Below are positions 26,142 to 33,388 of a stretch of DNA of 64,000 nucleotides, in pieces. Position numbers and translations under genes: made by a program. The notes beneath the pieces are model-generated. The model did no database searches. It worked only from the letters and a program-made list of their open reading frames with translations, and was not told the origin of the DNA. Source of the stretch: UBA2767 sp965228625. Its GTDB lineage: Bacteria; Pseudomonadota; Alphaproteobacteria; Rhizobiales; Methyloligellaceae. Each line of letters starts with the position of its first letter. Positions within the stretch are counted from its first letter, which is position 1. Location of the stretch: positions 62,001-126,000 of the forward strand of contig OZ245829.1 in NCBI GenBank assembly GCA_965228625.1. The letters are read 5' to 3'.

Positions 26142-26612
26142 ATGAACAGTAAGACGGTTCTCTACCAACCGGTTCGTTCGCGCTTTGCCACGATTGGTGC
26201 GCTCGTCGGAATTGTTCTTGTCTTCAGCCACTATGTTCTTGGTCAGGGCGGCGCTTCCATGTCTCAATGGACGCCAGAGCTTTGGATTCACAATCTGATG
26301 GCCGCAGCATTCTTGGTGGGATTTTTCGCGGTGTCGGCTTACGCCTTCGGGTCGCTGCGGGACAGCAAGAACTCCGGTCCGACGGAACGTGTTCTCACGA
26401 AGTCGGTACGACGACGCTGGGCGGCCTACGGTGCTTTTGCGGGAGTTGTCCTAGCCGCCATCGAGTATTTTCATCTTTTGGGCAGCAATAAACTGGAACC
26501 GTGGACGGCGACGTTCACGCTCCAGGATGGTGTTTCGGCTGCCGCGACGATCGGACTCTGCGCTCTGATCTGCTTCTTTGTCGGCGCGGTCCGGGACGTC
26601 TCAAAGTTGTAA
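26142..26612 (+). CDS. Integral membrane protein, family B copy 2
   Basis: 156 residues, about four membrane helices, paralogous to 24014-24490 (see KTVLYQP, ELWIHNLMAAAF, YAFGSLRDS, RRRWAAYGA, GAVRDV). It ends 10 bp before the right direct repeat and is transcribed against the late operon. With the divergent SIEEIL gene it makes up the complete content of the repeat-bounded cassette, which suggests that the two are a functional pair. Biochemical role unknown. Confidence 0.65.
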   Translation: MNSKTVLYQPVRSRFATIGALVGIVLVFSHYVLGQGGASMSQWTPELWIHNLMAAAFLVGFFAVSAYAFGSLRDSKNSGPTERVLTKSVRRRWAAYGAFAGVVLAAIEYFHLLGSNKLEPWTATFTLQDGVSAAATIGLCALICFFVGAVRDVSKL

Positions 26613-26622
26613 ATCCTCAACC

Positions 26623-26934
26623 GTCAGTCCCGCCCGGCTAGTTCCTCATGATCTGGAACTCGGCGGAGGCCGAGACGATTGCGCGCACCACCGCCGCGGA
26701 TGAGGAAACCGCGACGACGAACCCGTCCTCGTTGCTGGTGCCGAGGCGGTTGAGGCGCACCTGTTTGAAACACTCCCCGACCTTGCCCATGGGCACCTGG
26801 CGCGCATTCCCGAACGTCTTGCCGCCGTTCTTCGATAGCTTCACCATGACAAGCGGGTCGAGCGTGGCCGTGCCCACGCCCGGAATGGTGTCGATCCTGA
26901 GTTCGTCCAGCCGCACCCTGCGAGGAAAGGCGTG
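26623..26934 (-). repeat. 312-bp direct repeat, right copy (3' end of intact tail-hub gene)
   Basis: The right partner of 25340-25651. It includes the stop of the intact tail-hub gene and the GTCAGTC-x-x-CCCGGCTAG sequence after it. Upstream of 26934 the two copies no longer match. Confidence 0.85.
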
Positions 26935-28026
26935 GATGGGAATGTGCGCTTCCATCACCAGCGGGTCGCCGTTCTCGTCGAAGGTATCCGCGTCGATCTG
27001 GTAGAGGCGGTTCGTGGCAAAGTCGCCGACGATGGTTTTGCCGGCGAAACGCGCTGCGCAGCAGGCGCGCCAGCGCGGCAGCGCGTAGGATCTGCGCTCG
27101 ACCCAGCTTCCCGTCGTCAGGTCGTAGCTCCAGGTGAAGTCCGCGCCGCTCAGCACATAGTAGGAGTGCCCGTCCTTTTCATAGATGAAGGCGTCGAGCG
27201 CGCCCTGGTCGGACGTCTCGCGGATGGCGCGTTCCACTGCGTGGTTGGAAATGCGGGTTGTCTGATAGCCGTCCAGCGTCCTGACGGTCGCATCGTCCGC
27301 CACGAAGATGGGCGTGTCGCCGATGAGTTCCACCGACGCGCCCGAAAGACATCCGCGCGTCACCACGGAGCCGGAACGGGCGAACACGTTGCTGCCCGTC
27401 TCCGGCGTGTACCAGGGCTCGATGGTCTGCGGGCCGAACAGCAACAGCTCCGATTGCCGCGTCACCGCGCGCACCAGCCCGTCCGGTGCATATTCCGCCG
27501 TGGCGAAGTCGAGTGCGTTATAGTCCGTTCCTTCGGAAATGGCCGACCATTGAAACTGGCCGGTGCCGCTCGACATGGTGTGCACAAACCGCTGGTTGAT
27601 GAAGGTCACGGAATTGGAGGGCCTCAGGTCCGTGTCGATCAGCCCGATCACCACGTCGTTCTCGATCAGCCCGCGCACACCGCTTCCCACCATGATGATC
27701 TGCGGGGTCGCCTTCAGGTTCACAGCCATGTAGACGCGGCCCGAGCTGGTGAAGGGGCCGAGCGCGCTCGCCCCGCCCCCCTCGTTCACCCTGAACACCT
27801 GCCGGCCCGAAACGACATAGAGGCTCGCGCCGGAGACGATCATGCCGCGCGTCTCGCCGCCGCCTTCAAGGGTGGAAAACAGCTTCAGCCCGTCGGCGGC
27901 GTAGAGCCCGAAATTGCTCTTGCCCTCCGCGCCCCGGTCCTCCGGCGCACAGTTGATGAGCCGCGCCGCCCCGTCCGCCCCGTGCCGTCCGGGGTTCGAT
28001 TGTCTCGGCAGATCCAGCGTCGTCAC
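26638..28026 (-). CDS. Phage tail hub, P22 gp10-like packaged-DNA stabilisation protein
   Basis: 462 residues from GTG 28026, chosen because it overlaps the stop of the adaptor gene as TAGTG. The beta-propeller-like sequence has many short strands, and it carries typical family stretches: LDLPRQSNPGRHGADGAARLINC at the start, TFINQRFV, FSWSAI-like (QFQWSAISEGTDYNALDFATAEY), ELLLFGPQTIEPWY and SYALPRWRACC. In P22 this protein plugs the portal channel below gp4 and holds the packaged DNA. Its position after the adaptor gene agrees. The C-terminal ~92 codons are duplicated downstream. Confidence 0.82.
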   Translation of the reverse strand: MTTLDLPRQSNPGRHGADGAARLINCAPEDRGAEGKSNFGLYAADGLKLFSTLEGGGETRGMIVSGASLYVVSGRQVFRVNEGGGASALGPFTSSGRVYMAVNLKATPQIIMVGSGVRGLIENDVVIGLIDTDLRPSNSVTFINQRFVHTMSSGTGQFQWSAISEGTDYNALDFATAEYAPDGLVRAVTRQSELLLFGPQTIEPWYTPETGSNVFARSGSVVTRGCLSGASVELIGDTPIFVADDATVRTLDGYQTTRISNHAVERAIRETSDQGALDAFIYEKDGHSYYVLSGADFTWSYDLTTGSWVERRSYALPRWRACCAARFAGKTIVGDFATNRLYQIDADTFDENGDPLVMEAHIPIHAFPRRVRLDELRIDTIPGVGTATLDPLVMVKLSKNGGKTFGNARQVPMGKVGECFKQVRLNRLGTSNEDGFVVAVSSSAAVVRAIVSASAEFQIMRN

Positions 28027-28370
28027 TAGAAGTACTCCGACCTGACCGGCCACGGCGCGTTGTCCCGCGCGGCGATGGCCTGAAGCCTTTGAAGTGGGGT
28101 TCTGCCGTTGGCGTCGCGCCCGTCATAGACGGTGCCGAAGGCCTGCGCGCACTCCGCCGCGATGAGTTTCGCCAGCGGTGCGAACACGCGCTCGGGGATC
28201 GCGTCCGCGTCCCAGAACACCAGGTCGGCGTCTTCCAGCTCGCCGAGCACGCTTTCATAGCGACGCTTCACGAGGTCGATGTCTTCCGCCGACTCCGCCG
28301 GGTTGGCGGCGTCGGCCCGGCCGAGTTCGAGCAGAACCTCCTCGGCGAGTTTTTGCCTGGTTTTGGGCAT
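28026..28370 (-). CDS. Head-tail adaptor, P22 gp4-like tail accessory factor
   Basis: 114 residues, all-helical: KTRQKLAEEVLLELGRADAANPAESAEDIDLVKRRYESVLGELED. This pattern (helix, acidic loop, helix with RYxxxxxEL) is that of small gp4-type adaptors that dock under the portal. The TAG stop overlaps the GTG of the tail-hub gene, so the two are translationally coupled, as expected for neighbours in the tail machine. Confidence 0.72.
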   Translation of the reverse strand: MPKTRQKLAEEVLLELGRADAANPAESAEDIDLVKRRYESVLGELEDADLVFWDADAIPERVFAPLAKLIAAECAQAFGTVYDGRDANGRTPLQRLQAIAARDNAPWPVRSEYF

Positions 28371-28442
28371 GTGGGAGTGACCTCCTGAGTTGGAGCGAAG
28401 GGTTTTCGGCTTTTTCGGGTGCGGCGGTTCGACCGCGCAGGA

Positions 28443-28814
28443 TCAGACGTGCTGGTCGATCAGGATCGGGTTGCCGTCGGGGTCGAGCACCATGCAGCTT
28501 GCCGGCCCCGTGCCCGACTCGTCCGCCTCGGTGATGAACTCCACGCCGTCGGCCTTCAGCTTCTTCTGGATGTCGCGGATGTCGGTGAAGCTGTCGAGCT
28601 TCCGCGCGGACGCGTCCCAGCCCGGATTGAAGGTCAGCGCGTTCTTCTCGAACATGCCCTGGAACAGACCTATGGCGCAGGTCGGTGATTTCATGATCAG
28701 CCAGTTCTGGCTTTCATCCCCGGCAAACACCTCGAAACCAAGTTTTTCATAGAAGGCCCGCGACGCGGCCAGATCCCTGACCGCCAGGCTGAGCGAGAAA
28801 TTCCCCAGATCCAT
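28443..28814 (-). CDS. VOC family (glyoxalase/dioxygenase-superfamily) protein
   Basis: ATG 28814 (GGAGG ribosome site) starts MDLGNFSLSLAVRDLAASRAFYEKLGFEVF, the first beta-alpha-beta module of a vicinal-oxygen-chelate protein; the second module ends SCMVLDPDGNPILIDQHV. 123 residues, typical. It is a host-type metabolic or resistance gene on the phage strand, sitting inside the late operon between the capsid region and the tail adaptor, 72 bp before the adaptor start. The substrate is unknown. Confidence 0.82.
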   Translation of the reverse strand: MDLGNFSLSLAVRDLAASRAFYEKLGFEVFAGDESQNWLIMKSPTCAIGLFQGMFEKNALTFNPGWDASARKLDSFTDIRDIQKKLKADGVEFITEADESGTGPASCMVLDPDGNPILIDQHV

Positions 28815-28942
28815 GTCCTCCACTCCCGTTCTGCGTTTCCGCGATGCTGCCTGATCGCATGTAAAATCGGAAGCTACATGTCGGGTCTGCAAACGTGCGC
28901 TTGTTGCGCGTTGGACCAGGGGATTCCGGGCAGCCCTATCCG

Positions 28943-29464
28943 CTACTGTCCCGGAGGGCGGTCTTGGGCGACGGGATTGCTGAACCGGGTGTCCAGCCGA
29001 TTGAGCTTGATGACGAATGTGTGGGCCGAACCGTCGTGAAGCCGTCTCACGTCGGTCAGTTCCGCGGTATCGCTGTCGATGATCCTGAAAATGCCGTGCC
29101 CTTTTTGGCTGGCAAAATCGGTGAGGGGCCGAGGGTAATCTTCCTGATAGATGTAGCTGTTGTTCCCGCTCGGAATGAGACTCGCCCCCGTGTTGAAGTC
29201 CGTATTGGGACCAGCATTCAACCTGTCGACTTTGGCGCTGTGACGATCACCGTAGCTGTGCCAAAAATAGATGACGATATCCGTCCCCATGTTGCGCGTG
29301 AATTTGGCCAGATGGTCGTCCCCGGACAGGTCGAGGCTTTCCGCAGACATCCAGATCGTACCTTTCAGGGATCGGCTGGGCGCACTCTCGTCGCTGGCGT
29401 CGGATGTCGCCGCGTGCCCCAGGCTCGTGAGGCACAGAAACAGCGACAAGAAGACCTTTTTCAT
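28943..29464 (-). CDS. Secreted protein, tandem triplicate copy 1
   Basis: From ATG 29464 the protein has a signal peptide (MKKVFLSLFLCLTSLGHAAT) and a beta-rich mature part: LKGTIWMSAESLDLSGDDHLAKF, YIYQEDYPRPLTDFASQKGHGIFRI, DTAELTDVRRLHDGSAHTFVI. It is one of three consecutive paralogs at 582-bp spacing, all with the same leader containing CGGAGAAxCGGACG. The family is not recognised; the repeated strand pattern is reminiscent of lipocalin-type binding proteins. Confidence 0.7.
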   Translation of the reverse strand: MKKVFLSLFLCLTSLGHAATSDASDESAPSRSLKGTIWMSAESLDLSGDDHLAKFTRNMGTDIVIYFWHSYGDRHSAKVDRLNAGPNTDFNTGASLIPSGNNSYIYQEDYPRPLTDFASQKGHGIFRIIDSDTAELTDVRRLHDGSAHTFVIKLNRLDTRFSNPVAQDRPPGQ

Positions 29465-29524
29465 CGTCCGATTCTCCGACGCGTCTTGCAGCCCCAACGC
29501 GATGCTCTTCTTCAACCCTGTCCG

Positions 29525-30046
29525 CTACTGTCCCGAAGGGCGGTTTTGGGCGACGGGATTGCTGAACCGGGTGTCCAGCCGATGGAGTTTGATGACGAAT
29601 GTGTGCGCCGATCCGTCGTCGAGCCGTCTCACGTCGCTAAGTTCCGCGGTGTTGCTGTCGATGATCCTGAAGATGCCGTGCCCTTTTCGACTGGGAAAAT
29701 CAGTGAGGGGCCGATGGTGGACCTCCTTATAGATGTAGCTGTTTTTCCCGTTCTGAATGAGATGCGCCAGCATGTTGGAGTCTGTCTTGGGACCCACATT
29801 CAGCCGATCGACTTTGACGCTGTAACTATCGCTGTAAGTGCTCCAAACATAGATGACGATATCCGTGCCCATATCGCGGGTGAATTTGGCCAGGTGGTCG
29901 TCCCCGGACAGGTCGAGGCTTTCCGCAGACATCCAGATCGTACCTTTCAGGGATCGGCTGGGCGCACTCCCGTCGCTGGCGATGGATGTCGCTGCGTAAC
30001 CCAGAGTCATCACGCTCAGAAACACCCATAGGAACAACTCCTTCAT
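29525..30046 (-). CDS. Secreted protein, tandem triplicate copy 2
   Basis: The middle paralog, very close to copy 1 (the long stretch from SAPSRSLKGTIW through FTRDMGTDIVIY is nearly the same), with start MKELFLWVFLSVMTLGYAAT at 30046. Stop and start are each offset by exactly 582 bp from copy 1, so the unit was duplicated with its leader. Differences cluster in the region after DIVIY (YVWSTYSDSYSVKVDRLN versus FWHSYGDRHSAKVDRLN). Confidence 0.7.
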   Translation of the reverse strand: MKELFLWVFLSVMTLGYAATSIASDGSAPSRSLKGTIWMSAESLDLSGDDHLAKFTRDMGTDIVIYVWSTYSDSYSVKVDRLNVGPKTDSNMLAHLIQNGKNSYIYKEVHHRPLTDFPSRKGHGIFRIIDSNTAELSDVRRLDDGSAHTFVIKLHRLDTRFSNPVAQNRPSGQ

Positions 30047-30106
30047 CGTCCGTTTCTCCGACTCGTCTTGCAACCCGAACGCGGTGCAGTTTTTCGGCCC
30101 TATTTG

Positions 30107-30673
30107 CTACTGCGCGGGAGGGCCGAGTTGGCCAAGGTGCTCGCTGAGAGAGTTGTCCACCCGATGGAGTGTGATCACGGATGTGCTTTCCGATCCGTCG
30201 GCAAGCCGTCTCACGTCGGTCAGTTCCGCGGTGTCCGTGTCGATGATCCTGAGAATGCCGTGCCCCTTTGTGCCGGAAAAATCACTGAGGGGTCGGTCAG
30301 AGTGTTCGGTATAGACAAAGCTGTTCTCTCCGTTTGAAACGAGCGTCGCAGAGCTATTCACGTAGGAGTTGTCGTTCCCATTCCACCCACGGACCTTGAT
30401 GCTGTAACCACTTTCGGGCGGATCGTGAAATTGGAAAAACGCCAAAAAATGGATGTCAATCACCTCGCCGTTCTCGCGCACGGCTTTTTCCGGGCGATCG
30501 GCCTGCAGACTTTCTCGACTGGCGGCGGAAATCCAGATTGTGTCGTCCAAGGGTCCGTAGGGCAGAATGTTGTGGAGGAGTCCGTGGTGCAAAAGCTGAT
30601 CAGCGGCATTGGATGTCGCCGCGTACCCCGGACTCATGAGGCACAGAAGCAGCGACAAGAACAACTTTTTCAT
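30107..30673 (-). CDS. Secreted protein, tandem triplicate copy 3 (divergent)
   Basis: The outermost and most diverged copy: signal peptide MKKLFLSLLLCLMSPGYAAT, then an extra ~15 residues (NILPYGPLDDTIWISAAS) and an altered middle, but the same ending pattern FSGTKGHGILRIIDTDTAELTDVRRLADGS. The upstream leader also matches the other copies (GAGTCGGGGAATCGGATG). It lies 175 bp below the start of the triplet's neighbour, a motif protein gene that belongs to the phage cluster. All three could be expressed with the late genes or from own promoters. Confidence 0.7.
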   Translation of the reverse strand: MKKLFLSLLLCLMSPGYAATSNAADQLLHHGLLHNILPYGPLDDTIWISAASRESLQADRPEKAVRENGEVIDIHFLAFFQFHDPPESGYSIKVRGWNGNDNSYVNSSATLVSNGENSFVYTEHSDRPLSDFSGTKGHGILRIIDTDTAELTDVRRLADGSESTSVITLHRVDNSLSEHLGQLGPPAQ

Positions 30674-30847
30674 CATCCGATTCCCCGACTCGCCTTGCAG
30701 CCCGAACGCCATGTTTCTTCTAGCATTTCTGCTCGAAGTATCACAGAAATAAATCCGAAGGTTTAGTTAAGTACAGCCCTTCAACTTACAGGCGAAATTC
30801 TGTAGATCGAATGAGCTGTTCCGTTACGTCAAACGTTGTCGATTTCG

Positions 30848-31255
30848 TCACTTTCCATGCCGGAAAAAGTTCGGCAACGCCTCGTTCAAACCGAGCTGAT
30901 TGTGATTGAGATCGTGCACATCCGCGGGGTTCGGCGGAAGACCATTTTCCTCCCGTTCTTTAATCCTCATTCTCGCGCCCCTCAGTTTTTGGATGATTTC
31001 GACGATGCGCAACCAATAGGGGTCATCATCAGTCGTACCATCCAGAAGTCTGAACCTCGTCTCTTCGTTGTGCGCTCCTTTGAATTCCGGGCTGAACCCT
31101 CTCCCCGCCTCCCGGACCTGAATTACGCGCGGTTGTGAGCTTCCGGATGGCGGCAGATCGTCAGTGTCGGAGAGCGCGCTGTCGCTGGTACGTCCGGCGA
31201 GGATGTCCTCCAGAGACGTGGGTTTGAACAGCCGGTTCTGAGTTCTGTTTGGCAT
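30848..31255 (-). CDS. Accessory protein with N-terminal SLEDIL motif, next to the capsid gene
   Basis: 135 hydrophilic residues. Residues 10-19 read FKPTSLEDIL, the same peptide type as in the scaffold (FRPNTLDDVL) two genes upstream. The rest (REAGRGFSPEFKGAHNEETR; DPYWLRIVEIIQKLRGARMRIKERE) has one clear helix and no known domain. It directly follows the major capsid gene after a terminator-like hairpin. Nothing about its function is known; the shared peptide suggests that it associates with the capsid or portal during assembly. Confidence 0.62.
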   Translation of the reverse strand: MPNRTQNRLFKPTSLEDILAGRTSDSALSDTDDLPPSGSSQPRVIQVREAGRGFSPEFKGAHNEETRFRLLDGTTDDDPYWLRIVEIIQKLRGARMRIKEREENGLPPNPADVHDLNHNQLGLNEALPNFFRHGK

Positions 31256-31273
31256 CGGAGTTCCTTTTCGCGG

Positions 31274-31304
31274 AAAGAACGAGCGGGGGCCGGAGCCCCC
31301 GCTC
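31274..31304 (-). terminator. Rho-independent terminator after the major capsid gene
   Basis: A 10-bp perfect stem GAGCGGGGGC (31281-31290) / GCCCCCGCTC (31295-31304) with a 4-base loop, followed on the minus strand by GTTCTTT. It lies 33 bp after the capsid stop and would end or attenuate the scaffold-capsid transcript. Confidence 0.7.
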
Positions 31305-31336
31305 TGGTGTTGCGTTCGAAGGTGGGCGTTCGCAGC

Positions 31337-32422
31337 CTAGGCGTCCGCCTCCGCGCCCACATAGGCCGTGACGATGCCGTGGTCCTTCGGATCGTCGGTA
31401 TCGTTGGCGCCGGATCCGAAGGTCAGCTTGTCGAGGCCGTAGATGGCGTCGACCGCCACGCCGTGCTTGTCGCCGTAATCGAACACTTCGGTGATCGAGC
31501 GCCAGCGTCTCGCCAGGCCCAGTCCGAGGGCCTGCGCACCGACGAGGTAAACCGGCGAAACCGCGGCGGAGGCCGCGCCTACATCGCCGAGCGAGGCGAT
31601 GTCGTCCACCTCCTTGAAGATCATTCCGTCCCATTCCAGGTCGCCGCCTTCGAACAGCTTGACGTTCTGCATGCGCAGGCTGACGTCGCGCTGGGCGTTC
31701 TGGATGACGCTGTCGGCCTTCAGGTCGCGGAAGGTGCGTGGATCGCAATAGACCTTGAAGAAGCGTTTGCCGCCCGCCTCGTCCAGGCGGATCGGCTTGA
31801 TCTTCGGATTGGCGGTGAGCGCGATGCGCTTCATCAGCCCGGCAATGGACGTGTTGAAGGTCATCGCAGCCGTCACCGTGGCGAGGTCGGCCGAGTGGTC
31901 GGTGTAGCCGCCATTGCCGATGGCGTCGCCGAACAATACTCGGTCGGCGTTGTCGGCCAGCCATGCGTCCTTGTTCGCTTCGGACGCGGCGTCATACGCC
32001 ACGCCGTTGATGGAGCCGAGCGCGGAGATCACCCGGTCGCGGGTTTCCTCCATGGCCCAGTTCTTCAGCGTCGTGCGGGCCGCATCCCGCAACGAGATGG
32101 CCGAGAACTGCTCGTCCACCTCGGACACGCGCACGCCGTTGCGGATCTTGTCCACGGCCACCTGGTGGGAGCGTGATCCCATGTCCTCTTCGTTGCCTTC
32201 CAGCGTGTTGGAGCCGGTCACGCCGGCGCCGGTCAGGCGGTTGACGAGGGCAAAGGTGATCGAGTCGCCCTTCTTCTTGGTCAGGTTCTCCTTCACGTGG
32301 ATGATCGAGTTCTCGTCCGTGCCCATGTCGGCCTTGAACAGATTGTGCTGGATGTATTCGGTGAAGAACTTGTCGTCCCATTCCTGGACCCTGAGGCCCG
32401 TGGCGACGGTTGTGTCGGTCAT
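31337..32422 (-). CDS. Major capsid protein, N4 gp56/DUF4043 family
   Basis: 361 residues. The N-terminus VQEWDDKFFTEYIQHNLFKADMG, then IIHVKENLTKKKGDSITFALVNRLTG, and later the NWAMEETRDRVISALGSING and RKFFKVYCDPRTFRDLK-like stretch (GGKRFFKVYCDPRTFRDL), fit the DUF4043 major capsid proteins of podovirus-type phages. It builds the icosahedral head on the scaffold encoded just upstream, 49 bp away. No truncation is visible, so the capsid gene appears functional. A strong hairpin follows it. Confidence 0.85.
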   Translation of the reverse strand: MTDTTVATGLRVQEWDDKFFTEYIQHNLFKADMGTDENSIIHVKENLTKKKGDSITFALVNRLTGAGVTGSNTLEGNEEDMGSRSHQVAVDKIRNGVRVSEVDEQFSAISLRDAARTTLKNWAMEETRDRVISALGSINGVAYDAASEANKDAWLADNADRVLFGDAIGNGGYTDHSADLATVTAAMTFNTSIAGLMKRIALTANPKIKPIRLDEAGGKRFFKVYCDPRTFRDLKADSVIQNAQRDVSLRMQNVKLFEGGDLEWDGMIFKEVDDIASLGDVGAASAAVSPVYLVGAQALGLGLARRWRSITEVFDYGDKHGVAVDAIYGLDKLTFGSGANDTDDPKDHGIVTAYVGAEADA

Positions 32423-32471
32423 GTATGTGTCTCCAGATTGAGGCTCACCCGGACGGTTCCGTCGCGTCGGG

Positions 32472-33191
32472 TCAGCCGAGGATTTGCTTCAGCGGCTTCG
32501 GACCGTTCCACTTCGCCGCGTCGCGCGGCGAGGCAGACGGTGCTTCCGCCAACGATTCAGGCAGCGCCGGGTGGTGCTGCGGGTCGCCTGCATTCAGGAG
32601 CGCGCGCAGACGCGTGCCCTGCTGGTAGGCGAAGCGGGCCGGAAACGGATGGTTGGCAAGCTGCACGGCAAGCGCGGGGTTCAACTGCGCCGCTTCCACG
32701 AACAGGGACTCGACCTCGTCATAGTCCGCGTGGGTCTGACGCATCATTTCCTGCGACATGTCGCATCTGAGCCGGAACGCGGAATCCGCTTTCTCCCGGC
32801 GGTCGAATTCGGCCGCGCCCTCCGGGTCCTTTGAGGGATCCGGAGGGGCGTCGGCCGCCGCCTGCTGCTCCATCGAGCTGAGCCTCTCGGCCAGCTCCTG
32901 GCGCTTTCGGCGCTCATCCTGAAGGGCCGCCAATGGAACCGTCGGTTCCGGCCCCTCTTCCCCGTCCGACGTCTCCGATGCCGGCGGCGCATCCTTCAGG
33001 TCTTCGCCCGTGGACGGGTTCCCCGCCCCGTCCCCCTTCGGCTCAGCGCCGTGAACTTGCCGCGCTTGGGGTGCGGCCTCATTGGGGGTGCCGGTGTCGG
33101 GATCCGCCGCGCCGGCCGGCGCGGAAGAGGTGTCCTCGGTCAAGACGTCGTCGAGGGTGTTGGGCCTGAATTCCGTGTGTTCCTGTTCCAT
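32472..33191 (-). CDS. Phage scaffolding protein with N-terminal FRPNTLDDVL peptide
   Basis: ATG 33191 follows AAAGGGA. The 239-residue protein is acidic and low in complexity for its first ~110 residues, then helical (LQDERRKRQELAERLSSMEQQ; DEVESLFVEAAQLNPALAVQLANHPFPARFAYQQG), which fits scaffold proteins located directly before the capsid gene. Residues 8-17 (FRPNTLDDVL) are the motif shared with four small proteins in this cluster. The C-terminus (GPKPLKQILG) is faintly like it too. It is the first phage gene after the 12-kb host block. Confidence 0.75.
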   Translation of the reverse strand: MEQEHTEFRPNTLDDVLTEDTSSAPAGAADPDTGTPNEAAPQARQVHGAEPKGDGAGNPSTGEDLKDAPPASETSDGEEGPEPTVPLAALQDERRKRQELAERLSSMEQQAAADAPPDPSKDPEGAAEFDRREKADSAFRLRCDMSQEMMRQTHADYDEVESLFVEAAQLNPALAVQLANHPFPARFAYQQGTRLRALLNAGDPQHHPALPESLAEAPSASPRDAAKWNGPKPLKQILG

Positions 33192-33260
33192 GTGTCGTCC
33201 CTTTCTTGTCGCCCGTATCGTCGGCGTCACGTCATCGCCCGCAAGGCCGGCGTCGCCATC

Positions 33261-33295
33261 AAAAAACCCCGCACCGGGTTGTTCCGGGCGGGGTT
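33261..33295 (-). terminator. Orphan minus-strand terminator upstream of the scaffold gene
   Basis: AACCCCGC (33265-33272) and GCGGGGTT (33288-33295) pair, with a run of six T on the minus strand (33266-33261). It would stop transcription arriving from the right on the minus strand, yet the nearest minus-strand gene on that side is 3.6 kb away. It may be a relic of the junction with the portal gene, or an insulator for the scaffold promoter. Confidence 0.6.
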
Positions 33296-33388
33296 GGTGT
33301 GAAACTTTATTGCTCGCGCCGTCACCGAACGGCCATTTCTTTTGGGCATTGCTGCCGCAAGCCCCTTTCGCAAACAGGACCCGGCATC

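Noticed and set aside
28895..30031. 378-residue plus-strand frame with internal repeats
   Set aside because: The repeats simply mirror the tandem secreted-protein genes on the minus strand, which have signal peptides and ribosome sites.
32472..32505. Second copy of the motif at the scaffold C-terminus (GPKPLKQILG)
   Set aside because: Only P-L-x-x-I-L agrees with the shared peptide and the acidic pair is missing, so it is noted as a faint resemblance but not counted.
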